Assembly (NCBI GenBank): GCA_963850425.1
Contig: CAWKLF010000007.1
Coordinates: 744,001-808,000, forward strand
Length of the DNA stretch: 64,000 nucleotides
From: Gp1-AA133 sp963850425
GTDB taxonomy: Bacteria > Acidobacteriota > Terriglobia > Terriglobales > Acidobacteriaceae
Direction: 5' to 3'
Both the position numbers and the translations under genes were made by a program. The notes below the pieces were generated by a model. The model was not told the origin of the DNA and searched no databases. It was given only the letters and a program-made list of their open reading frames with translations. Below, piece after piece: positions 45,522 to 53,736 of the stretch. Position 1 is the stretch's first letter. Every line of letters begins with the position of its first letter.

Positions 45522-45979
45522 GCGACAGCACGCGCGGAATTGTCAGTGCAGCCGTGAACCCCCTGGCGGCGGTGAATGAGACCCGCATTCGGGTGCGCTA
45601 TGCCGAGACCGACCAGATGGGCATCGTCTATCACGCCAATCACTTCATCTGGTTCGAAGTCGGCCGCGTCGAGCTTTTACGCCAACTGGGCTTTTCCTAC
45701 AAAGACATGGAACAACAGGATCACTGCTTCATCGCAGTAGTCGACGCGCGCTGCCGTTACAAGGCTCCCGCTATTTATGACGACGAGATTATCGTGCGAA
45801 CATGGCTCAAGAATATCCGCGAGTCGGTGATTCATTTCGGCTATGAACTGCTGCGGAGCAGCGATGGAACGGTGCTGGCGGAAGGCGAAACGACGCACAT
45901 CGTGGCCGACGCGCAAATGCGCAAGACCACGCTGCCGCAGAAGTATATGAAAGTTTTCCGGGAAGCGGTAGGAAGATGA
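45518..45979 (+). CDS. Acyl-CoA thioesterase (YbgC/FadM hot-dog type)
   Basis: 153 residues. The hot-dog signature RVRYAETDQMGIVYHANHFIWFEVGRVELLRQLG contains the conserved TDxxG aspartate and YHANH, and the catalytic glutamate helix. It hydrolyses acyl-CoAs, probably to release CoA or detoxify in this pathway. ATG 45518 overlaps the preceding stop by four bases, indicating tight co-translation with the hydratase. The GTG 45503 extension is rejected on that basis. Confidence 0.9.
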   Translation: MSDSTRGIVSAAVNPLAAVNETRIRVRYAETDQMGIVYHANHFIWFEVGRVELLRQLGFSYKDMEQQDHCFIAVVDARCRYKAPAIYDDEIIVRTWLKNIRESVIHFGYELLRSSDGTVLAEGETTHIVADAQMRKTTLPQKYMKVFREAVGR

Positions 45980-46100
45980 AAGGCAAACTTTGTAATCTGG
46001 TAATTTTGCAGTCGGGCAAATTGAAGATTCAAGATGCGTGAGTCCATCGCAGATTTCGATTTATATTACCGGTTACGAAATTACGAATGTCACGTCGAAG

Positions 46101-46182
46101 CCTGAGACCTGAGACCTGAGACCTGAGACCTGAGACCTGAGACCTGAGACCTGAGACCTGAGACCTGAGACCTGACCTGAGA
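46101..46182 (+). repeat. Heptamer tandem repeat (CCTGAGA)n upstream of hutH
   Basis: Ten perfect copies of CCTGAGA occupy 46101-46170, followed by CCTGA and one more CCTGAGA. The array ends 19 bp before the hutH start codon, in the 222-bp gap after the thioesterase gene. Related degenerate units (TCAGGTN) encode the C-terminus of lgt at about 5970-6005. Confidence 0.97.
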
Positions 46183-46201
46183 CCCACCTGCGACCTTACT
46201 C

Positions 46202-47734
46202 ATGAACGCCCTGCACATCAGCGGAAACGATCTAACGCTCGAAGAAGTACGCGAGGTGGCTACGGAGCGCCGACCGGTGCTGCTGGCTCCCGATGCGCGC
46301 CAGCGGGTGAACGCCGCGCGCGCCGTCGTCGACGCGCTTGTCGCCGACAACCAGGTTTCTTATGCGATCACAACCGGCGTGGGAAAGTTGAGCGATGTAC
46401 GCATCGCCGGCGACCAGATCCGCGAATTACAGATCAACCTGGTACGTTCGCATGCCGTGGGGGTCGGCGATCCGTTATCCATCGCAGAAACGCGAGCCAT
46501 GATGCTGCTGCGCGCCAACTCCCTGTCCAAAGGCTTCTCAGGCGTGCGAGCGATCACGATCGACACGATTTGCGAATTGCTGACGCGGGGCGTGACGCCG
46601 TGGGTGCCCTCGCAAGGCAGCGTCGGCGCCTCCGGAGATCTCGCGCCTCTAGCCCACTTGGCGTTGCTCCTGGTTGGTGAAGGTGAATGTCATGACAGCA
46701 AGGGCGGCCGGATCACAGGCGCCTACGCGTTGAAAGCCGCGGGAATCAAGCCTCTCATCCTCGAAGCCAAAGAAGCGGTCTCGCTGATCAACGGTACCCA
46801 GGCCATGCTGGCGGTGGGAACTCTCTCTCTGCTGGCGGCCGAGACTCTGGTCGACTCCGCCGACGTGATCGGCGCTATGGCCTGCGACGCGCTCAAGGGT
46901 ACCGACGCGGCTTTCGACGAGCGCATTCACCGCGCCCGTCCGCACAGCGGCCAGATCACCTCTGCGGCCAACCTGCGCAAACTGCTCGAAGGCAGCGCCA
47001 TCCGCGAGTCGCACCGTGATTGCGGCCGCGTGCAGGATGCGTACTCCCTGCGTTGCATGCCGCAGGTCCACGGCGCCGTGCGCGATACGCTCGCCCACTG
47101 CCGATCGGTGTTCGAGATCGAAACCAATTCCGCCGTCGATAACCCGCTCGTGTTTCGCGATCCCAAATCGAAAGACGACCATGCCGACGTCATCTCAGGC
47201 GGGAATTTCCACGGCGAACCGGTCGCCTTCGCGCTCGATTTTCTGGGAATCGCACTCAGTGCTTTGGCTGGAATCAGCGAACGCCGCCTTGAGCGCATGG
47301 TGAACCCCGCTCTCAGCGAAGGCTTGCCGCCGTTCCTCGCGCCTGGCGCCGGGCTTAATTCCGGCTTCATGATGCCGCAAGTCACCGCCGCCGCACTGGT
47401 CAGCGAAAACAAGGTGCTCGCGCACCCAGCGTCGGTTGACTCGATCACGACTTCGGGCAACAAGGAAGACTACGTCTCGATGGGAATGGGAGCAGCCATC
47501 AAGCTGAAGAAGATCGTCGAGAACACACGTAACGCTCTCGCCATCGAGGCAATGGCTGCCGCGCAAGCGCTGGATTTGCTGGCACCGCTGAAATCGTCCA
47601 AACGTCTGCAGCAGGCACACGCAGCGATTCGGGCGGTGTCGCCGAAACTTGAGAAAGACCGCGTAATGTATCAGGACTTCGCGCGCATCGCAGAAGTAAT
47701 CGCTAGCGGGAAGGTGGCAGCAGCTCTTCGCTAA
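46202..47734 (+). CDS. hutH: Histidine ammonia-lyase
   Basis: 510 residues. The MIO prosthetic group forms from A143-S144-G145 in GSVGASGDLAPL. Y54 (SYAITTGVG), LRANSLSKG, and the later QDAYSLRCMPQVHG and NPLVF segments are standard active-site elements. It deaminates L-histidine to urocanate, the first step of histidine use. The other hut genes are not in this window. No ribosome-binding site is visible directly before the ATG; the region just upstream is the heptamer array. Confidence 0.96.
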   Translation: MNALHISGNDLTLEEVREVATERRPVLLAPDARQRVNAARAVVDALVADNQVSYAITTGVGKLSDVRIAGDQIRELQINLVRSHAVGVGDPLSIAETRAMMLLRANSLSKGFSGVRAITIDTICELLTRGVTPWVPSQGSVGASGDLAPLAHLALLLVGEGECHDSKGGRITGAYALKAAGIKPLILEAKEAVSLINGTQAMLAVGTLSLLAAETLVDSADVIGAMACDALKGTDAAFDERIHRARPHSGQITSAANLRKLLEGSAIRESHRDCGRVQDAYSLRCMPQVHGAVRDTLAHCRSVFEIETNSAVDNPLVFRDPKSKDDHADVISGGNFHGEPVAFALDFLGIALSALAGISERRLERMVNPALSEGLPPFLAPGAGLNSGFMMPQVTAAALVSENKVLAHPASVDSITTSGNKEDYVSMGMGAAIKLKKIVENTRNALAIEAMAAAQALDLLAPLKSSKRLQQAHAAIRAVSPKLEKDRVMYQDFARIAEVIASGKVAAALR

Positions 47735-47740
47735 AATTCT

Positions 47741-48469
47741 TTCACCACAGAGACACAGAGATCACAGAGAACAGCGCTAGTCGGGTAATTAGAGGATCTG
47801 CGAATGAATCAACAATCCATCCTTTTCCTCGCCGACGCCGGTGTACCGATGATTTTCCTCACCTTCCCGGCGATGATTATGCTGCTCATCCCGATCATCC
47901 TGGTTGAGGCCTGGTTTTTGCACAAGTGGCTTGCTTTGGGAGCGTGGGAAGCCGGAAAGTTAAGCGCCATAGCGAACACTGCCTCAACCCTGCTAGGTGT
48001 TCCTGCGGCATGGGCGGTGATGCTCTGCGTGGAGGTCGGAGTCGGTTGGAGTGTCGTCAAGATACCGTCATTGAGTCAAGCGGCAGAAAAATGGAACAGC
48101 CCGATAGCGAGTGTCGTGATCACCCTTCTTTCTGCGGCTTGGCTTACTCCCAACGAAAAGAATCTTTACTGGATGGTTCCCGTTGCGGTGCTAGCCCTGA
48201 TGGTTCCGACCTTTTTTGCTTCGGCTTGGATTGAAACGATCATCGTCCAAAAGATGGCCGGTGGGATCGACGAAGGTCCTTGTAATCCAGCGAATATTCG
48301 AATTGCCGTAAGGAATGCAAACCTGATCAGCTACTGTCTGCTGGCGGTCGGCGCTGTCGTCTGGCTGTTGCATTCCTTGCTCAACCCGCCTCGCTAATCC
48401 CGGACGGGGCTTGTGATTTACAGCATTAATTACCCAATTACCAGACTCTCTCTGTGTCTCTGTGGTGAA
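47741..48469. mobile_element. Inverted-repeat-bracketed cassette with a membrane-protein gene (family A arms)
   Basis: Perfect 21-bp inverted arms start TTCACCACAGAGACACAG at 47741 and mirror at 48449-48469. Inside each lies a second inverted block (GGGTAATTAGA at left, TAATTACCCAATTAC at right). One gene, 47804-48397, occupies the interior. The arms belong to the family A repeats that occur alone elsewhere in the window. Mobility of the whole cassette is an inference. Confidence 0.4.
47804..48397 (+). CDS. Polytopic membrane protein of unknown function
   Basis: 197 residues with four or five hydrophobic segments (about 15-42, 60-85, 103-118, 123-145, 170-192). It opens MNQQSILFLADAGVPMIFLT and has no recognised motif; a short polar stretch (GGIDEGPCNPANIRIAVRN, about 150-168) precedes the last helix. 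ATG 47804 has AGAGGATCTGCGA upstream. Bracketed by inverted repeats, so it may be cargo. Function unknown. Confidence 0.75.
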   Translation: MNQQSILFLADAGVPMIFLTFPAMIMLLIPIILVEAWFLHKWLALGAWEAGKLSAIANTASTLLGVPAAWAVMLCVEVGVGWSVVKIPSLSQAAEKWNSPIASVVITLLSAAWLTPNEKNLYWMVPVAVLALMVPTFFASAWIETIIVQKMAGGIDEGPCNPANIRIAVRNANLISYCLLAVGAVVWLLHSLLNPPR

Positions 48470-48476
48470 TGATCTT

Positions 48477-49055
48477 TCAAGCCGTCTTCGCCGCGCTCCC
48501 ATCCAACCCCAATTCCCCCGCGATCCCGCGCATCGCCTCAATGCAAAACGCAATATGCGGCTCCAGTTCCACGCCCAGATCCGCTGCCCCATTCACAATG
48601 TCATTCCGGTTCACGCTTCGCGCAAAGGCCTTGTCTTTCATTTTCTTCTTCACCGACGACGCTTCCACCTCGGCCAACAACTTGCCCGGCTTCACCAGCG
48701 CGCAGGCCGTGATGAACCCCGCCAGTTCGTCGCAAGCGAACAGCGTCTTCTCCATCGGCGTATCGCGAGTGACGCCGGTGTACTCGGCATGCGACATGAT
48801 GGCCTTGCGAATCTCCTCCGACCAGCCTCGCTCTTTCAGAATCTCGTTTCCGCGATACGGATGATCTTCCAAACTTGGATACTTGTCGTAATCGAAGTCG
48901 TGCAGCAGCCCGACGATGCCCCACAACTCCGTATCGCTGGAAAATTTTTGAGCGTAGGCGCGCATGCACGCCTCCACTGCCAGCGCGTGTTTGCGCAAAC
49001 TTTCTGATTGGGTGAACTCAGTTAGTAACCCCCATGCTGCCGCGCGATCTCTCAT
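48477..49055 (-). CDS. HD-domain metal-dependent phosphohydrolase (HDIG type)
   Basis: 192 residues. The metal site is spread as H23 (RKHALAVE), H52-D53 (LLHDFDYDKYP), H and E in DHPYRGNEIL and the later SHAEYTG, matching the HDIG-related family. A lysine-rich SSVKKKMKDKAFARSV segment follows. Such enzymes hydrolyse phosphate esters or nucleotides; the substrate is not evident. ATG 49055 (MRDRAAAW, GAAGAATTC upstream) is preferred over a longer frame with a Lys/Glu-rich leader reaching 49145. Confidence 0.8.
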   Translation of the reverse strand: MRDRAAAWGLLTEFTQSESLRKHALAVEACMRAYAQKFSSDTELWGIVGLLHDFDYDKYPSLEDHPYRGNEILKERGWSEEIRKAIMSHAEYTGVTRDTPMEKTLFACDELAGFITACALVKPGKLLAEVEASSVKKKMKDKAFARSVNRNDIVNGAADLGVELEPHIAFCIEAMRGIAGELGLDGSAAKTA

Positions 49056-49237
49056 GAATTCTTCCCTGTTTTCTCCGGTTTTTCGTCGTGCCTCTTCGGC
49101 TTTCGTAGTCTCTGTTTCTCGTTTTCCCCAGAAATTCCTTGACATCCACAGGCCACGTGCCCCAGATTACCTTGAGATTTGGAGCCTGACCACCGGCTCC
49201 GCGGAGTGCCTCCGCTCTGGCTGCTCCCAAAACCTAG

Positions 49238-49777
49238 ATGGCCACAACTCTTGCCCCGGTGGATTCCAGGGAAGTTGTCCGTTGCGACCACTGCCTGCTC
49301 GTTCAATTCCGTACAACCAATGACATGTGCCGCCGGTGCCATGCTTCCTTAGACGAAGAGGAACCGGAAATCGTAGCACCGGTGCCGATACCGGCTATCG
49401 CGCCGTCGCATGGGAACGGCCGCGGCCACCTTAACCTCGCCGCATCGATCCGGGCGCTACGCTTGCGCAATGGTTTGAGCCAGAGGCAGCTGGCTACGCG
49501 CATGTCGGTGCCGCGCACCTACGTCTCTAAAATCGAGAATGAGAAAGCCACTCCGACCTTGTCGTCGCTGGAGCGGCTGGCGCGCGCGCTAGAAGTTACG
49601 GTGCCCGATCTGTTGACCGGTGGCGAGCGCAATCGGCAGGAGGAAATTCGCGAACTGGTGCAGGACCAGTTCGTCGCGGAAATCCTGCCGTTCGTTGCTC
49701 AGCTGAACGCGATGCAGATGTCGAGCATCCTGGCCCAGCTGCGCGACCTCACCATTCGTCCGAGAAGGACGGCTTAG
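49238..49777 (+). CDS. XRE-family regulator with N-terminal zinc ribbon
   Basis: 179 residues. N-terminal CDHCLLVQFRTTNDMCRRC (16-34) is a four-cysteine zinc ribbon. The helix-turn-helix lies in SIRALRLRNGLSQRQLATRM followed by YVSKIENEKATPTLSSLERL (about 70-112). The C-terminal part (QFVAEILPFVAQLNAMQMSS) is helical and probably dimerises. Its target is unknown; it lies alone, with a structured region and a bidirectional terminator downstream. Ribbon-plus-XRE proteins of this kind are common in Acidobacteria. Confidence 0.87.
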   Translation: MATTLAPVDSREVVRCDHCLLVQFRTTNDMCRRCHASLDEEEPEIVAPVPIPAIAPSHGNGRGHLNLAASIRALRLRNGLSQRQLATRMSVPRTYVSKIENEKATPTLSSLERLARALEVTVPDLLTGGERNRQEEIRELVQDQFVAEILPFVAQLNAMQMSSILAQLRDLTIRPRRTA

Positions 49778-49799
49778 ATAGGGTTCAATCGTCCATGGC

Positions 49800-49905
49800 C
49801 CCAAGCCTCGAAGGAAGGGGTAGAGGCCGTGACCTGCAACGCCGCAGAGCGTCGCACAGGCTCGCAGTCAAAGCTCGCAGCTTTTTTATCCGGGCAACCA
49901 CCAAC
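49800..49905 (+). ncRNA. Candidate structured RNA downstream of the XRE gene
   Basis: GCCTC (49804-) and GAGGC form a hairpin, and a CGC-rich stretch with two GCTCGCAG copies ends in GCAGCTTTTTTATC. It could be the XRE transcript's 3' region or a small RNA ending at the T-run. No known class was recognised; a superficial match to ZTP and SAH riboswitches was rejected. Confidence 0.25.
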
Positions 49906-49909
49906 TGAT

Positions 49910-49937
49910 GCCGAGGTCTTCGGACCTCGGCTTTTTT
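49910..49937. terminator. Bidirectional intrinsic terminator
   Basis: A perfect 9-bp stem GCCGAGGTC/GACCTCGGC with TTCG loop, followed by TTTTTT on the + strand. It lies 4 bp from the 3' end of the NlpC/P60-type gene on the other strand and serves both sides (the + side ends the XRE region). Confidence 0.85.
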
Positions 49938-49940
49938 CGC

Positions 49941-51041
49941 TCAGCGACGCTCGAGCAGAACATCCAGCCAGCGCGCTAAGTGGACCTGCTGGTCTGACTT
50001 CCCTGCTGTATTCGCCCCCGCGTCGGTTAAGGCCGCGAGTTGATGCGCCAGCGTATGTACTGCAAGATCACGCGGTAGATAAATCGCATCGGTGGGCAGA
50101 AGGATTTCCCAGTCGCCAGCGATGGCGCGTCGCATGATGAAGCGCTGCACGTCCTGTGGCTTTCTTGACTTCGTGTTTCGTCCACCCAGCACCACAAAGC
50201 CGCGGAAGTGAATTTGCGCCCACCCGACATTGCCCTTCGCCTTAACCTTTTGCACTTCGAAGCGATCAAACGCAATGATTGGAAGTTGGGTGTTCGCAAT
50301 CCCACCGTCCATTGCTTGGAAATGCTCCGAAAGCGCTGCCTCAATCTGCTGCGCTTTTGGACGGGCGAATCTCACTGCAACCACGGCCGGAGTCGATTGC
50401 AAGATCGCATCCGACGGGGCCGGAGCGGAGGCTGCAGATGAATCCTCCCCCACTGGCGAATCATCGACCGGGTCAACGTCCCTGGAGCTCATGCCGGTGG
50501 GTGTCAGGCCTGAGATCCGGCGGGCGGCCAACACCGGGGCTGGCCTCGCCTTGATGTAACGCAAAAAGTGTGGCTTCCCACGGCCCTTCCAGTACACCGA
50601 ATTGTAGGGTTGCACTCCAAAGCCCGAGCGCAGAGCACTGTAGAAGGTGTGCTGCAGGGGACTCACGACGATACCAGCGTGACCGGGCCAGACGATCACG
50701 TCTCCTGCCTGCGGTTGCCACACCCGCTGGAAATCTTCATTGCCGGCATAGAGATCCGAGGAACTCTGGTACTTGTAGGAGTATCCGGCCTTCTCGTAGA
50801 TCGCATGCACCAGATGCGAGCAGTCAGAGCGCTGCGCCGACTTGTGGCGCGTCTCCAGAGCGGCGCCCAGCACGGCGAGTCCGTCGTTGGCGTCGAGAAG
50901 TTTGGGTCCTGCTGCCCGCTTTGCGGACTCAGAAGCCGCCCGAACGGTTTGCCGGGCCGGACTCACGACCGCGCTCGTCTGCGCGCACACGCTGGCAGCA
51001 CAGAAAAGCAGTCCCCATCCTCGAAGCCCGTGCAGCCGCAT
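49941..51041 (-). CDS. Secreted NlpC/P60-family cell-wall peptidase-like protein
   Basis: 366 residues, signal peptide MRLHGLRGWGLLFCAASVCAQ. The NlpC/P60 core has C74 in RSDCSHLVHAIY and H121 in DVIVWPGHAGIVV; the YSVYWKGRGKPHFLRY strand follows. The C-terminal 170 residues (linker rich in Ser/Ala/Pro, then AVRFARPKAQQIEAALSEHF...) form a second domain of unknown fold. It probably cleaves peptidoglycan stem peptides. ATG 51041 has AAGGA upstream; an earlier in-frame ATG at 51083 lacks a signal peptide. Divergent from the protease gene at 51284. Confidence 0.82.
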   Translation of the reverse strand: MRLHGLRGWGLLFCAASVCAQTSAVVSPARQTVRAASESAKRAAGPKLLDANDGLAVLGAALETRHKSAQRSDCSHLVHAIYEKAGYSYKYQSSSDLYAGNEDFQRVWQPQAGDVIVWPGHAGIVVSPLQHTFYSALRSGFGVQPYNSVYWKGRGKPHFLRYIKARPAPVLAARRISGLTPTGMSSRDVDPVDDSPVGEDSSAASAPAPSDAILQSTPAVVAVRFARPKAQQIEAALSEHFQAMDGGIANTQLPIIAFDRFEVQKVKAKGNVGWAQIHFRGFVVLGGRNTKSRKPQDVQRFIMRRAIAGDWEILLPTDAIYLPRDLAVHTLAHQLAALTDAGANTAGKSDQQVHLARWLDVLLERR

Positions 51042-51283
51042 AAGTCCTTTTGTATCCCCACCATCCCCGCTCGCACAGGTCACCGTGGTGCAGTGCAGGC
51101 AGGCAAAGTTGCTTACCCTTCCGATGCACCTTTGGACCTGAAGAGATGGGTATTTGCGGGCTGAAGGGCAACCTGGAAGGGCTGCCCGGCACCGGGGCGG
51201 GCTTTCCGCGGGTGGCTTCTTACGGGTTTTGCTCCTCGAAAGCCGGGCTGAATCCCCGTTTCAGCCTTTCTCATCTATGTGCC

Positions 51284-52336
51284 ATGCCATTTGATTTCAG
51301 CACCGATTTCGCTTCTTCGAGGGAAGACATCTCTGGTCCGCAACTGACCGCGGCAGCAAGCGGCACCACCCCCGATGACGGCGTCTTGCTCGACGCCTAC
51401 TCTCAGGCCGTGACCCGGGCGGTTGAAAAGATCAGCCCGTCGGTCGTGAATATCGAGGTACGCCAATCTGTCCGCACGCGGCGGAGCGCGGCGTCAGAGG
51501 AGCGCCGCGGAGGCGGGTCGGGATTCATTTTCACGCCCGATGGGTTGATCCTTACCAACAGCCACGTGGTCCATGACGCGGCACGCGTTGAGGTGACGGT
51601 CGCGGACGGCCGCAAGCTGCCCGCGCGAACCATCGGTGACGATCCGGCAACTGATCTCGCGGTGATCCAGATCGACGGTTCGGGACTCGTGGCTGCTGCC
51701 CTTGGCGATTCGCAGGCCCTGCGTGTCGGCCAACTGGTGATGGCCATCGGAAGCCCGTACGGATTTCAATCGACCGTGACCGCGGGCGTAGTGAGCGCGC
51801 TGGGACGGTCATTGCGTTCTTATTCCGGCCGCCTGATCGAAGACGTGATTCAGACCGATGCGTCCCTCAACCCGGGAAATTCCGGCGGACCGCTGCTGGC
51901 CTCCGACGGACGAGTGGTGGGTGTGAACACGGCTACCATTCTCCCCGCGCAAGGCATCTGCTTTGCGATCGGAATCAATACAGCGAAGTTCGTCGCCAGC
52001 CGCTTGCTGCGCGACGGCCGCATCCGGCGCAGCTACATCGGCGTGTCGGCCCAGACCGCGCCGATTCATCGCCGACTAGTGCGCTATTACGACTTGCCGA
52101 AAGAAACCGGAGTGATCGTGCTTTCCAGCGAGCCTGATAGCCCGGCCCGCCGCGCCGGGTTGCGTGAGGGAGACGTGATCGTGGCACTCGACGGCCAGCC
52201 TGTCGCGGGCGTGGACGATTTGCACCGGGTGCTTAGCGATGTACGCGCCGGTGGGCGATCTGAGTTGACCGTCCTCCGGGGGACGGAAAGACTGCAGATT
52301 GGTATCGTGCCGGAAGAAGCCCGTCAGAGCAATTAA
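51284..52336 (+). CDS. HtrA/DegP-like S1C serine protease with PDZ domain
   Basis: 350 residues. Catalytic triad H94 (TNSHVVHDA), D124 (DPATDLAVIQ), S200 (NPGNSGGPLL). A C-terminal PDZ domain spans about 255-345 (GVIVLSSEPDSPARRAGLREGD...). No signal peptide is visible (MPFDFSTDFASSRED), so it may act in the cytosol or be exported by another route. HtrA-type proteases degrade or refold damaged proteins. ATG 51284 is chosen because in-frame sequence back to 51050 lies in the divergent upstream region and is GC-rich non-coding. Transcribed divergently from the NlpC/P60 gene across a 242-bp gap. Confidence 0.9.
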   Translation: MPFDFSTDFASSREDISGPQLTAAASGTTPDDGVLLDAYSQAVTRAVEKISPSVVNIEVRQSVRTRRSAASEERRGGGSGFIFTPDGLILTNSHVVHDAARVEVTVADGRKLPARTIGDDPATDLAVIQIDGSGLVAAALGDSQALRVGQLVMAIGSPYGFQSTVTAGVVSALGRSLRSYSGRLIEDVIQTDASLNPGNSGGPLLASDGRVVGVNTATILPAQGICFAIGINTAKFVASRLLRDGRIRRSYIGVSAQTAPIHRRLVRYYDLPKETGVIVLSSEPDSPARRAGLREGDVIVALDGQPVAGVDDLHRVLSDVRAGGRSELTVLRGTERLQIGIVPEEARQSN

Positions 52337-52364
52337 CCTGCGGCGGACATTCGCCGGCGCCACC

Positions 52365-53612
52365 CTATCCTGCGTAGGCTTCGACCGGCGAATCCACGGT
52401 CTCTGCTTTCGGAACCCACTCGATCGGCTCAATCGGCCCTACTATAAAAATCCATGACAGCGCGCCCAACCACAGCACCACCGAGACGATCAGGAATGGC
52501 CAGAAGAAGTGCCCGGTGCGGTCGAGCAGGGTGCCGGCCACCCAAGGTGCGACCACACCCGACGAATTTCCCACGAACAACTGCAGCCCGCACCATCGAC
52601 CGACCGCTTGCGGACCGGCCAACCGCTGGGCAATGGCCCAGATGTTGGAGCTTCCGAAACCGAACGAAACTCCCGTCAGCATCAGAAACGCGGTCGACCA
52701 ACCGAGCGGAGCCATCACGCAAGCGAGCAGGAAGACTCCTGTCCCAGCACATCCAATCACCATGAAGGTCTTGCGTACCAGGGTTGCTGTACCGCCCGCC
52801 CGTATCCAGCGATCGGAAAACCAGCCACATACACTGGCCGAAAGTGCGGCCATGAAGAAGAAAGCGCCGCCGATCTTTGCCATTCCAGTCATGGAAAGAT
52901 GGCGCTCGCGGACTAAATAGAACGGCAACCAGGTCACCATGAAGTAGAGGAAATAATTTCCGCAGAACAGGCAAATCCACGTTCCCCAGGCGGAGCGCTG
53001 CCGAACGATCTCGCGCATGCCGGGACCGCCTTTCTTTTCATTGGGTGATGCAAGGTCGGCCGCGGGCATCCATCGCAGCCACGGCAACAGCCACAGCAAA
53101 CACACCGATCCCAGGAGGATGAAGAATGGACGCCAGCCGAATTGCGCCACGAGCGTTCCGCCGAATAGCAATCCGAAGCTCGGCCCCAAAGCCAGTCCAG
53201 ACGCGATGGTTGCGTTGGCAAATCCTCGTCGGCCTTCCGGGCAATGCACGGCAAGAATTTTGCCGTAGCCCGGGTAAGCGACCGACTCTCCAATTCCGAG
53301 AACGACGCGCACTACCATCAGAAGCGCCATGGAGTGTACTAATCCCGTGACAGCGGTCGCGCTCGACCATAGAAAAAAGCCCGCGGCGAACACCCACTTC
53401 ACATCCAAGTGGTCGACCAGCCAGCCGGAAAGAATCTGGCAACTGGAATACGTCCAGAAAAATGCAGACAGCAAGATCCCAAGTTGAGAGGCTGAGATCC
53501 CGAGTTCGTCTTTGATCAGAGGCGCCGCAATCGAGAGGTTGCTGCGATCGACGTAATTGATGAACACCGAAAGGAACAACAGCACCAGCACGCGCGAAAA
53601 CGCCGGCGACAT
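52365..53612 (-). CDS. MFS transporter (ACS/hexuronate-type)
   Basis: 415 residues with 12 predicted membrane segments. LFLSVFINYVDRSNLSIAAP (TM1) contains the YVDRxNLS pattern, WLVDHLDVKWVFAAGFFLWS has the loop 2-3 motif, and IGESVAYPGYGKILAVHCP matches the ACS-family motif after TM4. It probably imports an organic anion such as a hexuronate or glucarate by proton symport. ATG 53612 places TM1 near the start; an in-frame upstream start (to 53708) adds 32 residues of Arg/Pro-rich sequence. Confidence 0.88.
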   Translation of the reverse strand: MSPAFSRVLVLLFLSVFINYVDRSNLSIAAPLIKDELGISASQLGILLSAFFWTYSSCQILSGWLVDHLDVKWVFAAGFFLWSSATAVTGLVHSMALLMVVRVVLGIGESVAYPGYGKILAVHCPEGRRGFANATIASGLALGPSFGLLFGGTLVAQFGWRPFFILLGSVCLLWLLPWLRWMPAADLASPNEKKGGPGMREIVRQRSAWGTWICLFCGNYFLYFMVTWLPFYLVRERHLSMTGMAKIGGAFFFMAALSASVCGWFSDRWIRAGGTATLVRKTFMVIGCAGTGVFLLACVMAPLGWSTAFLMLTGVSFGFGSSNIWAIAQRLAGPQAVGRWCGLQLFVGNSSGVVAPWVAGTLLDRTGHFFWPFLIVSVVLWLGALSWIFIVGPIEPIEWVPKAETVDSPVEAYAG

Positions 53613-53736
53613 CCGCGAGTTGTCGGGAGTGGAAGGCACAGGGTCCGGGGGGAGTGCGCGCCATTGTGCCCTGCGCGCCTTGGGATTGCAAGGCGTCCGA
53701 TGCATCATTCACAACAGGAGGCACAGAAGGAATTTC

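Noticed and set aside
46101..46182. CRISPR array
   Set aside because: Pure 7-bp tandem units without spacers; no cas genes.
49825..49905. ZTP (pfl) or SAH riboswitch
   Set aside because: GGCCGTGAC and ACAGGCTCG resemble fragments of those motifs, but the required pairings do not form and no matching gene lies downstream on that strand.
51045..51283. c-di-AMP (ydaO-type) riboswitch ahead of the NlpC/P60-type gene
   Set aside because: The gene family would fit, but the conserved ydaO sequence blocks are not present on the minus strand; only generic GC-rich palindromes are seen.
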